A stretch of DNA of 17,025 bases from Deltaproteobacteria bacterium (GTDB lineage: Bacteria; Desulfobacterota; Syntrophia; Syntrophales; UBA5619), in assembly GCA_023487865.1 (NCBI GenBank), contig JAMDBG010000057.1:1-17025 (forward strand), in the 5' to 3' direction. Below are positions 1-6,720 of this stretch, in pieces (the stretch's first letter is position 1; the number at the start of each line of letters is the position of its first letter). The notes under the pieces are model-generated. The model worked only from the letters and a program-made list of their open reading frames with translations, made no database searches and had not been told where the DNA came from. The position numbers and the translations under genes were made by a program.

Positions 1-96
1 TGGCAATTCGGCGCTTTTGAGCCATGCCTGTCGGTCGTGGACCTGCTTTTCAACCACGGTGAGGAGAGTCTGAAAATTCTAAGGGGGAAGGGATGA
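1..96 (+). CDS. C-terminal end of an unidentified protein (5' partial)
   Basis: An open frame enters from the left edge and gives 31 residues, beginning WQFGAFEPCLSVV and ending ILRGKG, before a TGA at 94-96. The stop overlaps the ATG of the next gene in an ATGA arrangement, which indicates translational coupling and membership in the same operon. The fragment carries no motif I can assign to a family. From its position before a PIG-L deacetylase, a sugar aminotransferase and a polyprenyl-phosphate sugar transferase, it is probably another sugar-modifying or transferase enzyme of the same surface-polysaccharide pathway, but that is inference only. Confidence 0.6.
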   Translation, partial: WQFGAFEPCLSVVDLLFNHGEESLKILRGKG

Positions 97-722
97 AAAT
101 CTTAGCCATCGGCGCCCATCCGGACGACATTGAGGTCGGTTGCTCCGGCACATTGGCCAAGTACGGACAGGCCGGCCACGATATCTATCTGCTCGTTATG
201 ACGGAGGGGCATATGGGCGGCAGGCGGGCGGTCAGAAAAAAGGAGCAGTTGAAATCGGCGAAGATTCTCAAGCCCCAGGCGCTGCTCTGGGGAGGCTTTG
301 AAGATACGTCGCTGTCACTCCACATGAACAGGATGGTTCAAGAGATCGAGGCCGTGTTGAAAGGGATCGATCCCGATTTCATTTTTGTCCAGTATGCGGA
401 CGATACCCACCAGGATCATCGTTCCCTGGCAAAAGCGACGGTCTCAGCCACCCGCTACGTCCGCAACGTCCTTTTCTACGAGGGACCGACGACCCAAAAT
501 TTCTCCCCCACGGTATTCGTGGACATCAAGGAAACCATGGACACAAAATTCGCCACGCTCCTGGCGCATCAATCCCAGGTCGAGAAGACCAACATCGAGG
601 GGCTCTCCATCACGGACATCGTCCGCTCGACCGCTGTTTTTCGCGGCATCCAGGGAAGGGTCCAGTTTGCGGAGGCCTTCGTGCCCCTGCGTTTGTTCAT
701 CAACATCACCGAATTGCCATGA
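93..722 (+). CDS. PIG-L/LmbE family N-acetylglucosamine deacetylase
   Basis: The 209-residue protein has the zinc-binding signature of the PIG-L/LmbE fold: AHPDD at residues 8-12 near the N-terminus and HQDH at 106-109. In this family His and Asp of AHPDD and a His of the second motif bind the metal, with an Asp as general base, and typical members remove an N-acetyl group from a GlcNAc-type sugar. The length is normal for a one-domain cytoplasmic member. The ATG at 93 follows AAGGGGGAAGGG and overlaps the previous stop. The stop at 720-722 overlaps the next start by ATGA. With an aminotransferase and a WecA-like transferase following, it likely deacetylates a nucleotide- or lipid-linked amino sugar in surface polysaccharide synthesis. 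The exact substrate cannot be read from the sequence. Confidence 0.9.
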   Translation: MKILAIGAHPDDIEVGCSGTLAKYGQAGHDIYLLVMTEGHMGGRRAVRKKEQLKSAKILKPQALLWGGFEDTSLSLHMNRMVQEIEAVLKGIDPDFIFVQYADDTHQDHRSLAKATVSATRYVRNVLFYEGPTTQNFSPTVFVDIKETMDTKFATLLAHQSQVEKTNIEGLSITDIVRSTAVFRGIQGRVQFAEAFVPLRLFINITELP

Positions 723-1756
723 TCTCCCACTCCCGTCCCACCCTCGATCAGGAAGAGGCCGCTGCCGTAACCCGCGTCCTGTCATCCGGGCAGGTTTCCC
801 AGGGCAAGGAGGTCCTGAGCTTCGAGAAGGCCCTGGCGACGCTGGTCGGTGCCAGCGGCGCCGCGGCGGTCAGCTCGGGCACGGCCGCCCTGCACCTGGC
901 CCTTCAGGCCCTGGAAATAGGGGAGGGTGATGAGGTGGTGATCCCCAGCTTTGTCTGCACCGCCCTTCTCAACGCGATCCGCTATGTACGCGCCACACCC
1001 GTCCTGGCGGACATTGACGGGGATACATTCAACGTCGCAGTCCGTGATATCAAGCGGTGTCTTACGAGAAAGACAAGGGCCGTCATCGTTCCCCATATGT
1101 TCGGCGTGCCGGCGGACATCGATGAGATCACCGCCCTGGGAATCCCCGTCATCGAGGACTGCGCCCAATCACTGGGAAGTTGCTATCGGGGGGCGCCGGC
1201 CGGGAGCTTTGGCGTGTTGTCCGTTTTTTCCTTCTACGCCACGAAGGTGATCTGCACCGGCGAGGGGGGAATGATCGCGGCCAAAGATCTGCGTTTAATA
1301 AATAAAATAAGGGATCTGCGTGATTATGACGAAAAGGAGGACGGAGGGCTGCGGTACAATTACAAGCTGACGGACCTGCAGGCGGCCCTGGGTTCGGTTC
1401 AGCTCCGGAGACTCCCGGCCCTCATCGGCCGCCGCCGGGCCATCGCCCGTCAGTATGATGAATCCCTCCGGGAATATGGCCTGTCTTTGCCTGTGTGTCC
1501 GTCGGATCGCGAGCCTATTTACTATCGGTACGTCATCCGGACGGAGCGGCTTGGAGAGCTTCTCAACGCCGGTCATACCGCCGGCATCGCTTATCGCCGT
1601 CCGGTCTTCAAACCACTCCATCGCTACCTTGGACTGGCCGGTTATCCGCAAACCGAGAAAGCTTTCCATACCGCTGTTTCCATTCCCATCTATCCTTCCC
1701 TGAGCGACGTGGATGTGCGAACCATCCTCCATCATATTCAGTCCTTTGTGAAATGA
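719..1756 (+). CDS. DegT/DnrJ/EryC1/StrS-family PLP sugar aminotransferase
   Basis: The 345-residue protein is a fold-type I PLP enzyme of the ArnB/DegT group, which transfers an amino group from glutamate to a keto-sugar nucleotide. Visible hallmarks are SSGTAAL at 52-58 (phosphate-binding region), EDCAQ at 146-150 with the Asp that contacts the PLP pyridine nitrogen, and SFYATK followed by GEGG (181-184), where Lys176 would form the Schiff base. It is somewhat shorter than the usual 370-390 residues, but the fold runs from the typical start through a C-terminal helix and no break is visible. The ATG overlaps the deacetylase stop (ATGA), so the two are co-translated. The product is probably an amino-deoxy sugar for a surface glycan. 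Confidence 0.92.
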   Translation: MISHSRPTLDQEEAAAVTRVLSSGQVSQGKEVLSFEKALATLVGASGAAAVSSGTAALHLALQALEIGEGDEVVIPSFVCTALLNAIRYVRATPVLADIDGDTFNVAVRDIKRCLTRKTRAVIVPHMFGVPADIDEITALGIPVIEDCAQSLGSCYRGAPAGSFGVLSVFSFYATKVICTGEGGMIAAKDLRLINKIRDLRDYDEKEDGGLRYNYKLTDLQAALGSVQLRRLPALIGRRRAIARQYDESLREYGLSLPVCPSDREPIYYRYVIRTERLGELLNAGHTAGIAYRRPVFKPLHRYLGLAGYPQTEKAFHTAVSIPIYPSLSDVDVRTILHHIQSFVK

Positions 1757-1766
1757 GGTGACCGGT

Positions 1767-2921
1767 ATGTTCTTCGGCAATAAGGTGCGGACGATCTCTC
1801 CTCTATACATATTTTGGGCATTGTCCTTTGTCCTGTTTTTCTCGCTGATGACTCCCTTCATTCGCCGACTCTTTTTCGATGAATATGGACGTTGGCTCTA
1901 TATCCTCCTTTTTGCCTTTTCTACCGCCGCCCTTCTTACGCCGATCATGAGGATCATCGCTGCCAGGGTCGGCATCGTCGATACCCCCGGCGGCCGGAAG
2001 ATCCATGGCATCGTGACCCCTCTGCTCGGCGGGGTGGCAATCATCGTCTCCTTTGTCTCGGGTCTTTTGGCCAATATGATCCTCGATGAGCGGGATATCG
2101 CATTGGTTACCGGGGGCGCGGTCGTGGCGATCGTGGGGCTCATCGACGACTGGAAGGGCATCCGGGCCCGCTACAAACTGATGGTCCAGGTGCTTGTCGT
2201 CATATTCCTGATCCGCTCCGGCATCATCCTTAATCTCTTCCCTCCGTATACTCAATGGGGCTATTTGCTCAATGCCTTGTTCTCCATTATATGGGTCGTG
2301 GGTCTGACGAATGCCATGAACTTCATAGACGGCATGGACGGCTTGGCTGCCGGGGTGAGTGCGATCATCTCCCTTTTTTTAGGGCTTGTGGCTTTCCAGA
2401 CCAGTCAGCCGTTCATGGGTTGGATCGCCATCGCCATGCTGGGAAGCTGTCTCGGTTTTCTCCCGTTTAATTTCAGACTGCACAGGCAGGCCTCGATCTT
2501 CCTGGGTGACGCCGGAAGCACCTTCTTCGGTTTTGTCCTCTCGGCACTGGCCATCAAAGCGGAATGGGCGGATAACAATCCCATCGTATCGTTTGCCACT
2601 CCGGTCCTCATCTTCTGGGTCCTGATCTACGACATGGCCTATATTTCCATAGAGCGGATCGTATCCGGCAAGGTGAAGAACTTTCAAGACTGGATCGATT
2701 ATGTGGGCACCGACCATATCCATCACCGACTCCTGGCGATCTTCGGCGACAGGAGAAAAGTGGTCTTTTTCATTTTCTTTCTCTGTGCCACCCTCGGAAT
2801 CAGCGCCATCACCCTGCGGAACGCCCGTCCCATCGACGGAATACTGACCGTGGTGCAGGCCTTCCTGATTACCGTCATCGTTACCATTCTCGAGTATACC
2901 GGGCGGAATCACATGAAATGA
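1767..2921 (+). CDS. WecA/MraY-family undecaprenyl-phosphate sugar-1-phosphate transferase
   Basis: This polytopic inner-membrane enzyme of glycosyltransferase family 4 moves a HexNAc-1-phosphate from a UDP-sugar to undecaprenyl phosphate, the first lipid-linked step of O-antigen, capsule or teichoic-type polymers. With ATG at 1767 it has 384 residues and about ten hydrophobic segments. Family motifs are DTPGGRKIH near 75, the Asp pair of LIDDWKG (127-128), NAMNFIDGMDGLAAG (182-196), FLGDAGST (245-252) and the His-rich DHIHH (316-320). The His-rich loop and DGMDG favour WecA/TagO over MraY. A GTG at 1758 is an alternative start, but GAGGTG at 1755-1760 is a good ribosome-binding site for the ATG. 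The gene lies 10 bases after the aminotransferase stop and is the last gene before a terminator. WecA versus WbpL-type specificity is undecided. Confidence 0.9.
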   Translation: MFFGNKVRTISPLYIFWALSFVLFFSLMTPFIRRLFFDEYGRWLYILLFAFSTAALLTPIMRIIAARVGIVDTPGGRKIHGIVTPLLGGVAIIVSFVSGLLANMILDERDIALVTGGAVVAIVGLIDDWKGIRARYKLMVQVLVVIFLIRSGIILNLFPPYTQWGYLLNALFSIIWVVGLTNAMNFIDGMDGLAAGVSAIISLFLGLVAFQTSQPFMGWIAIAMLGSCLGFLPFNFRLHRQASIFLGDAGSTFFGFVLSALAIKAEWADNNPIVSFATPVLIFWVLIYDMAYISIERIVSGKVKNFQDWIDYVGTDHIHHRLLAIFGDRRKVVFFIFFLCATLGISAITLRNARPIDGILTVVQAFLITVIVTILEYTGRNHMK

Positions 2922-2970
2922 ATCCAATGGATTTTTAACCATACATTTAACACGATCAGATACATTGAAA

Positions 2971-2997
2971 CGGGGCGGCGGGCGCCCCGTTTTTTTT
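2971..2997 (+). terminator. Intrinsic terminator of the polysaccharide operon
   Basis: CGGGGCG (2971-2977) pairs perfectly with CGCCCCG (2983-2989) around a 5-base loop and is followed by eight T at 2990-2997. Three A at 2968-2970 could extend the stem with the first T. It sits 50 bases after the transferase stop, which fits the end of the operon. Confidence 0.9.
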
Positions 2998-3043
2998 GGT
3001 GAGGAATCGTTCTGAACCGGCGCGACGGCTAGATAGATACTTA

Positions 3044-3072
3044 TTGACATCAAAGGCTGTTCTTTGTATTCT
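3044..3072 (+). promoter_or_regulatory. Sigma70-type promoter of the PilZ gene
   Basis: A perfect TTGACA (3044-3049) is separated by exactly 17 bases from TATTCT (3067-3072). Transcription would start near 3079, about 55 bases before the ATG at 3135. It lies just after the terminator of the upstream operon, so the PilZ gene is transcribed separately. Confidence 0.75.
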
Positions 3073-3134
3073 TCCCCCCCATAACAGACGTTCTTATGGG
3101 CAACAATCGCGCCTGTCTCAGAGCGGAAATATCC

Positions 3135-3782
3135 ATGTCCATTAAACCCGGCAGTATTGTCGAGATCAACCTCGATTCATCGTCCGTGAGAGGTACACGG
3201 CTGAAGGCTGTCATATATGATGTGGCAGGGAAACGACTCATCCTTTCGCAGACGTCGCCGCCGACCCTACCCCCCCCTGCCACAAGACCCGTGTACATTT
3301 CCTATATCCTTAAAGAAGGGAATTCCCCGCGGCGGTTCGGCGTTTCGGCCGTGATTTCGGGATTCGACAACGAATACAGGCTTGCTTCGGGGACCCGTGT
3401 CCAGGCGCTCATCGTGGACACGACCGGTAAGCCGAAGGAGGCAAGCCTCAGGCGGGGTTATCGTGTCCGTCCTCCGCGTCAGAGTGCAATTTCCCTGACA
3501 ATCGGCGGGAGAGAATACGCCATCTTGGACATATCCGTTACGGGGATCAGTTTTATTCAGCGCTTTTTCGATCCTCCTTTCAGGACGGCGGACAGGCTGT
3601 CATGTCTGTTGGGTATCGATGGACGGAGTTACCCGCTCGAGGCAGACGTCATCAGGGTTTCAGAGACCAGGGTCGCACGCCATATTGCCGCCGTTTTCGT
3701 TGAAATTGGGAGAGACATCAATTCCGTTTTGGGGAAAAAGATTCTCATGCTGGAGCGGGAAGAATTGAGCCGCCGGCTCTGA
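3135..3782 (+). CDS. PilZ-domain protein with YcgR-like N-terminal domain
   Basis: The C-terminal half has the PilZ c-di-GMP binding signature: RRGYR at 106-110 (the RxxxR arginines) and DISVTG at 132-137 (DxSxxG), both intact. Residues 1-100 form a beta-rich domain like the one before PilZ in YcgR-type proteins. No transmembrane segment or signal peptide is visible, so it should be a cytoplasmic c-di-GMP receptor of 215 residues. An in-frame ATG at 3096 would add 13 residues, but it lies only about 17 bases from the predicted transcription start and lacks a ribosome-binding site. The ATG at 3135 has AGCGGA 7 bases before it, which is weak. The gene stands between a terminator and a new promoter and is therefore monocistronic. 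Its partner (flagellar motor, pilus or polysaccharide machinery) is not shown by sequence. Confidence 0.85.
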   Translation: MSIKPGSIVEINLDSSSVRGTRLKAVIYDVAGKRLILSQTSPPTLPPPATRPVYISYILKEGNSPRRFGVSAVISGFDNEYRLASGTRVQALIVDTTGKPKEASLRRGYRVRPPRQSAISLTIGGREYAILDISVTGISFIQRFFDPPFRTADRLSCLLGIDGRSYPLEADVIRVSETRVARHIAAVFVEIGRDINSVLGKKILMLEREELSRRL

Positions 3783-3916
3783 TCGGCGCTGTCTCCAGGA
3801 GCAATTTCCGCGCCCGGCCGTCATTGCGGGGCGACCTTCCTAAGTGCAGAAAAGGCGGAAGATGAATTTTTTTGAGACAACCAGCGGGCCTCGGAGAACA
3901 TGCCTCATCACTCCAG

Positions 3917-3960
3917 TTGAGCTTCAATAATGTCCAACAGCTTAAATAAACAGCTCAAAT
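3917..3960 (+). repeat. Operator-like AGCTYAA repeats abutting a promoter
   Basis: AGCTTAA (3939-3945) and AGCTCAA (3952-3958) lie in the cores of two 11-base direct repeats with one mismatch (3937-3947 and 3950-3960, period 13). A third perfect copy lies inverted as TTGAGCT at 3917-3923. The last copy ends four bases before the -35 hexamer, the usual place for an activator or overlapping repressor. No protein can be named. Confidence 0.5.
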
Positions 3961-3963
3961 ATC

Positions 3964-3992
3964 TTGACACACGAGCTGCCCCTTCGTATACT
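3964..3992 (+). promoter_or_regulatory. Strong sigma70-type promoter of the ATPase/J-HTH/SPOR operon
   Basis: A perfect TTGACA (3964-3969), a 17-base spacer and TATACT (3987-3992, five of six consensus bases) form the best promoter match in the window. Transcription would start near 4000 and leave a leader of about 115 bases before the ATPase ATG. Confidence 0.8.
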
Positions 3993-4114
3993 CTGACCGT
4001 TCCACTCCGGATCCATATCCACAAGCATCCGTCATTTTCGGCAGAAGAAGCGTCGAGAATGGGTTGATATGATGTCGAGTCACCATAAACCTTTTGCTGC
4101 ATAGGCGAAAAGGC

Positions 4115-5053
4115 ATGGAGCGTTCCGTATCACAGATATGGCCCATCGGCGGCGGGAAGGGGGGTACCGGCAAGAGTTTTTTTACCGGCAGCCTCGGATT
4201 TCTGCTGGCCAAACACGGCTACAAGACGCTTCTCATCGATGTGGACCTGGGTGCGGCAAATCTGCATACGATCGTCGGCGTCCCCAATCCCCCCAAGAGT
4301 ATCTCGGACTTCATCAACAAGCGGGTCGGTACACTCGAGGAAACGGTCGTCACTACCTCCCTTCCGAACCTCTTTCTCATCAGCGGGGCGATGAACAATC
4401 TCGATGTGGCCAATCTCGCCCATGAGCAGAAGATGAAGGTTTTGAGGAGCGTGGCCAGGCTTTCCTATGATTACATCCTGCTGGATCTTGGCGCCGGGAC
4501 TTCCTTTAACACGATCGATTTTTTCATGATCTCAAAGACGGGGATATTTGTCACCACACCCGAACCGACATCCATCGAAAACATTTACCGTCTCATCCGA
4601 TCGGTCTATTTCCGCAAGATCCACCAGGTGCTCAAGACATATGATTTCAGGGCCCTGGCTGATAAGGCGGAACGGCGAAATCCGAGGGCCACCGTGAGCA
4701 ATCCGGATCTCCTCCTGCATGTCATGGGCGAGCTCGATCCCGAGAAGGGTGCGCTCCTGAAGCAGGAGCTGGGGAGCTTTCATTTCAAGCTGGCGCTCAA
4801 TCAGCAGAGGAAGCAAGACAGCCAAAACATCGGCGTCCTGATCTGCAAGATCATCGAAAAACACCTGGCCCTGCGGATGCGGCATATCGGTGACGTCACC
4901 TTCGATGACCGTGTTCACAATGCGATCTGTAAACGGATGCCGTTCCTCGATCTGTATCCCTATACGCAGACCGCCCTCGATCTTCGGGAATGCTGTCGTA
5001 ACCTGTTGCCGGCAAAAGAGACGCGTCTGCCCCTGCAGGGGGTCGCGGACTGA
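4115..5053 (+). CDS. MinD/ParA/FlhG-like P-loop ATPase
   Basis: The 312-residue protein has the deviant Walker A of the MinD/ParA class, GKGGTGKS at 14-21 with the extra signature Lys15, a Walker A' DVD at 42-44, and a Walker B stretch ending LLDLGAG. Members dimerise on ATP and position cell structures. Phrases such as TTPEPTSIENIYRLI resemble the FlhG/FleN branch. Compared with MinD there is an extra charged segment at roughly 175-235. The C-terminus has no clear amphipathic membrane-targeting helix, so the protein may be recruited by a partner. ATG 4115 begins just before the P-loop as usual; a TTG at 4094 is less likely. The ribosome-binding site is weak (AGGCGA). It is first in an operon with the J-HTH and SPOR genes. 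Its cargo is unknown. Confidence 0.88.
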   Translation: MERSVSQIWPIGGGKGGTGKSFFTGSLGFLLAKHGYKTLLIDVDLGAANLHTIVGVPNPPKSISDFINKRVGTLEETVVTTSLPNLFLISGAMNNLDVANLAHEQKMKVLRSVARLSYDYILLDLGAGTSFNTIDFFMISKTGIFVTTPEPTSIENIYRLIRSVYFRKIHQVLKTYDFRALADKAERRNPRATVSNPDLLLHVMGELDPEKGALLKQELGSFHFKLALNQQRKQDSQNIGVLICKIIEKHLALRMRHIGDVTFDDRVHNAICKRMPFLDLYPYTQTALDLRECCRNLLPAKETRLPLQGVAD

Positions 5054-5075
5054 TTGTGTTTGAAAAGAGCCGGAT

Positions 5076-5723
5076 GTGAAACCGTTCAAAGAGCAGAATT
5101 ACTATGAGGTATTAGAGATATCCCCCGATGCGGTGCCGCTGGAAATCCGCCGCGCCTATAAAAAAACCTTTACGCTTTATCAGGGCGACTCTATCGCGAG
5201 TTATTCGTTCTTTTCAGAGGAAGAAAGACAAGAAATCCTGTCTTGCATAGAGCAGGCCTATCTGACGCTGATCAATCCCGAAGCGCGTGCTGCTTACGAT
5301 CAAAGCCTCGTTGCATCCGGTCTGCTGGATGAGGAGAAGTCGTATCGGGACAAATCAAAGGAGCCGATAGCGATCTATGACTTTCAGAAAACCGGTCGGG
5401 AGAGCTCTGCTCCGACCAGGCGATCCGACGAATTAAAGTCCCGCGCTGAACAAAATCCGATGATTCGCGATCTCCTCACCCGAGATACCCTTGCGGGGTC
5501 CGATTTGCAGAATATCAGGATGGCCCTGGAGGTGCCTCTGGAGGTGATTGCCGAAATGACGAACATCCGGATCGATATCCTCCGCGCCATAGAAACGGAG
5601 AATGTGGATCTCTTCCCTCCCCGGGTCTATCTGAAAGGTTTCCTGAGGTCCTATATTCGCTGTCTTGAGTTGGATGAACGTGCTGTTCTTGATGCCTATC
5701 TCAGGAAACTCGGATTACAGTGA
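5076..5723 (+). CDS. J-like domain (no HPD) fused to a RodZ-type HTH
   Basis: Residues 8-78 read like a DnaJ domain (NYYEVLEISPDAV through INPEARAAYDQSL), but the position of the HPD tripeptide needed to stimulate DnaK is QGD (36-38). Helix II/III pairing may remain, yet DnaK stimulation is unlikely. A charged linker (80-140) leads to an HTH of the RodZ N-terminal type at about 142-208, including LRAIETENVDLFPPRVYLKG and FLRSYIR. RodZ binds MreB with this domain and continues through a membrane segment; here the protein stops at once after the HTH. The start is GTG 5076, since the ATG two bases earlier is followed directly by a stop. The gene lies 22 bases after the ATPase. The next gene is in the same frame after one TGA and supplies the missing membrane part. 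Confidence 0.85.
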   Translation: MKPFKEQNYYEVLEISPDAVPLEIRRAYKKTFTLYQGDSIASYSFFSEEERQEILSCIEQAYLTLINPEARAAYDQSLVASGLLDEEKSYRDKSKEPIAIYDFQKTGRESSAPTRRSDELKSRAEQNPMIRDLLTRDTLAGSDLQNIRMALEVPLEVIAEMTNIRIDILRAIETENVDLFPPRVYLKGFLRSYIRCLELDERAVLDAYLRKLGLQ

Positions 5724-5762
5724 GCGATGCCGCCATGGCCTCGTGGAGAAAAGACATACCAT

Positions 5763-6536
5763 ATGGGTCTAGGAAAACCTGGGGACAGTGAACTCGAACG
5801 GGAACTGGATAGTCTCTATCAGAAGGTTGCCGGTCTCGATTCACCGGAAGACAAAGCGAATATTCAAAAACCCAGCAGAGCCCGCTCCGCAAAAAACAAA
5901 AAGCGCCGATTCCGCACTTCGCCCTTTTATTGGGGCCTCGTTTTCACCCTGTTTTTTTTCGTTACGATCGGTTTATTCTACTGGCCGGGGGTTTATTATT
6001 ATGGGATCCTTCAGTTCAGGGGGACCGCCTATCCACTGAAGACCAACCGGCTGACGGGAGAAGCGCGCTACTATAACGGAAAAGAGTGGCTCCGACCTCC
6101 CGTCGACACCGGGATCATCGTACTCCCGGCGGAAGAACCGAGGAATCAAATCGTCGCCCCCCCGCTTGCCGAAGAAAAAGAGAAGGTCCTTGCAGAACCG
6201 CCTCTCACACAGGCCCCGCCGGGGGACCGACAGGGAAGATACGGGTTGCAGATCCGGGCCTTTCCCGAAGACCAAAAACAGAACGCGCTGATGTTTCTGG
6301 AGGATATGCGGAAAAGGGCGCCCGATGTTTCGATGGAAACTGTCTCTATCGAGGGGCGTGGCGTTTGGCACCGGATCCTGCTCGGTAATTTTTTGACGGC
6401 CGAGGAGGCCGCTGAGTATCAGAAAAACGATGGAGTGGCGCGCGAACATCCCTATGGTTTCATCCAAAGGAAACACAGGGGCGGTCCCGTTTCTTCTCCC
6501 GCCCCGAGATCCGCCGCCGGAGAGCCCTCAATGTGA
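5763..6536 (+). CDS. Single-pass membrane protein with C-terminal SPOR domain
   Basis: With ATG 5763 the protein has 257 residues. A charged N-terminus ending in RARSAKNKKRRFR precedes one hydrophobic segment (about 54-78), giving a cytoplasm-in, periplasm-out topology. A Pro/Glu-rich linker leads to a SPOR domain at about 159-236, starting RYGLQIRAFPEDQKQ and containing VWHRILLGNFLTAEEA. SPOR domains bind denuded septal peptidoglycan glycan strands. An ATG at 5727, three bases after the J-HTH stop, would add 12 Pro/charge-rich residues and lacks a ribosome-binding site; GGAG at 5745-5748 lies 14 bases before 5763. The frame is the same as that of the J-HTH gene and stays open back to its TGA, so the pair could be a split RodZ-like protein. 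A role at the division site or pole is inferred. Confidence 0.82.
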   Translation: MGLGKPGDSELERELDSLYQKVAGLDSPEDKANIQKPSRARSAKNKKRRFRTSPFYWGLVFTLFFFVTIGLFYWPGVYYYGILQFRGTAYPLKTNRLTGEARYYNGKEWLRPPVDTGIIVLPAEEPRNQIVAPPLAEEKEKVLAEPPLTQAPPGDRQGRYGLQIRAFPEDQKQNALMFLEDMRKRAPDVSMETVSIEGRGVWHRILLGNFLTAEEAAEYQKNDGVAREHPYGFIQRKHRGGPVSSPAPRSAAGEPSM

Positions 6537-6619
6537 TCGCGAGATCCGGGCTCTTGGGAAGACAGGCGAAGAAACCTGATTCGAGGAACAAGGCCGGAAT
6601 CGGAGTGTGGACTTCTGCG

Positions 6620-6706
6620 CCTATAAGTGATAGGAGCTCTGCTCCGAAGGCAATGACTTGGCGACGATCTTCTGATGGAATGGAAGGAGTTCTGGCTCCT
6701 CTGAGG
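6620..6706 (+). other. Possible structured leader before the histidine kinase gene
   Basis: The 184-base gap 6537-6720 has no convincing gene but several small hairpins. CCTAT (6620-6624) pairs with ATAGG (6630-6634); GGAGC (6633-6637) pairs with GCTCC (6641-6645); AGGAG (6685-6689) pairs with CTCCT (6696-6700). The first two share bases 6633-6634 and exclude each other. I do not recognise a known riboswitch. A short frame at 6533-6715 is open but lacks a ribosome-binding site and homology. Confidence 0.3.
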
Positions 6707-6720
6707 TCTCTATAGGGAAA

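Larger units (their letters stand above)
3783..4114. other. Regulatory gap between the PilZ and MinD-like genes
   Basis: These 332 bases have no convincing gene. They contain CGTCATTGCGGGGCGACC at 3819-3836, which resembles the end of dispersed bacterial CGTCATTGCGAG repeats. They also hold a set of AGCTYAA repeats (3917-3960), a strong promoter (3964-3992) and a leader of about 115 bases to the next ATG. No terminator with a T run follows the PilZ stop, although GAGCC-GCC-GGCTC spans the very end of that gene. Confidence 0.6.

Noticed and set aside
5721..5760. TGA between J-HTH and SPOR as a selenocysteine codon
   Set aside because: The sequence after the TGA shows only a poor bulged stem and no convincing SECIS loop, and neither family uses selenocysteine.
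6533..6715. 60-codon frame overlapping the SPOR gene stop
   Set aside because: No ribosome-binding site, low-complexity Arg/Ser composition and no motif; small hairpins in the region fit a leader better.
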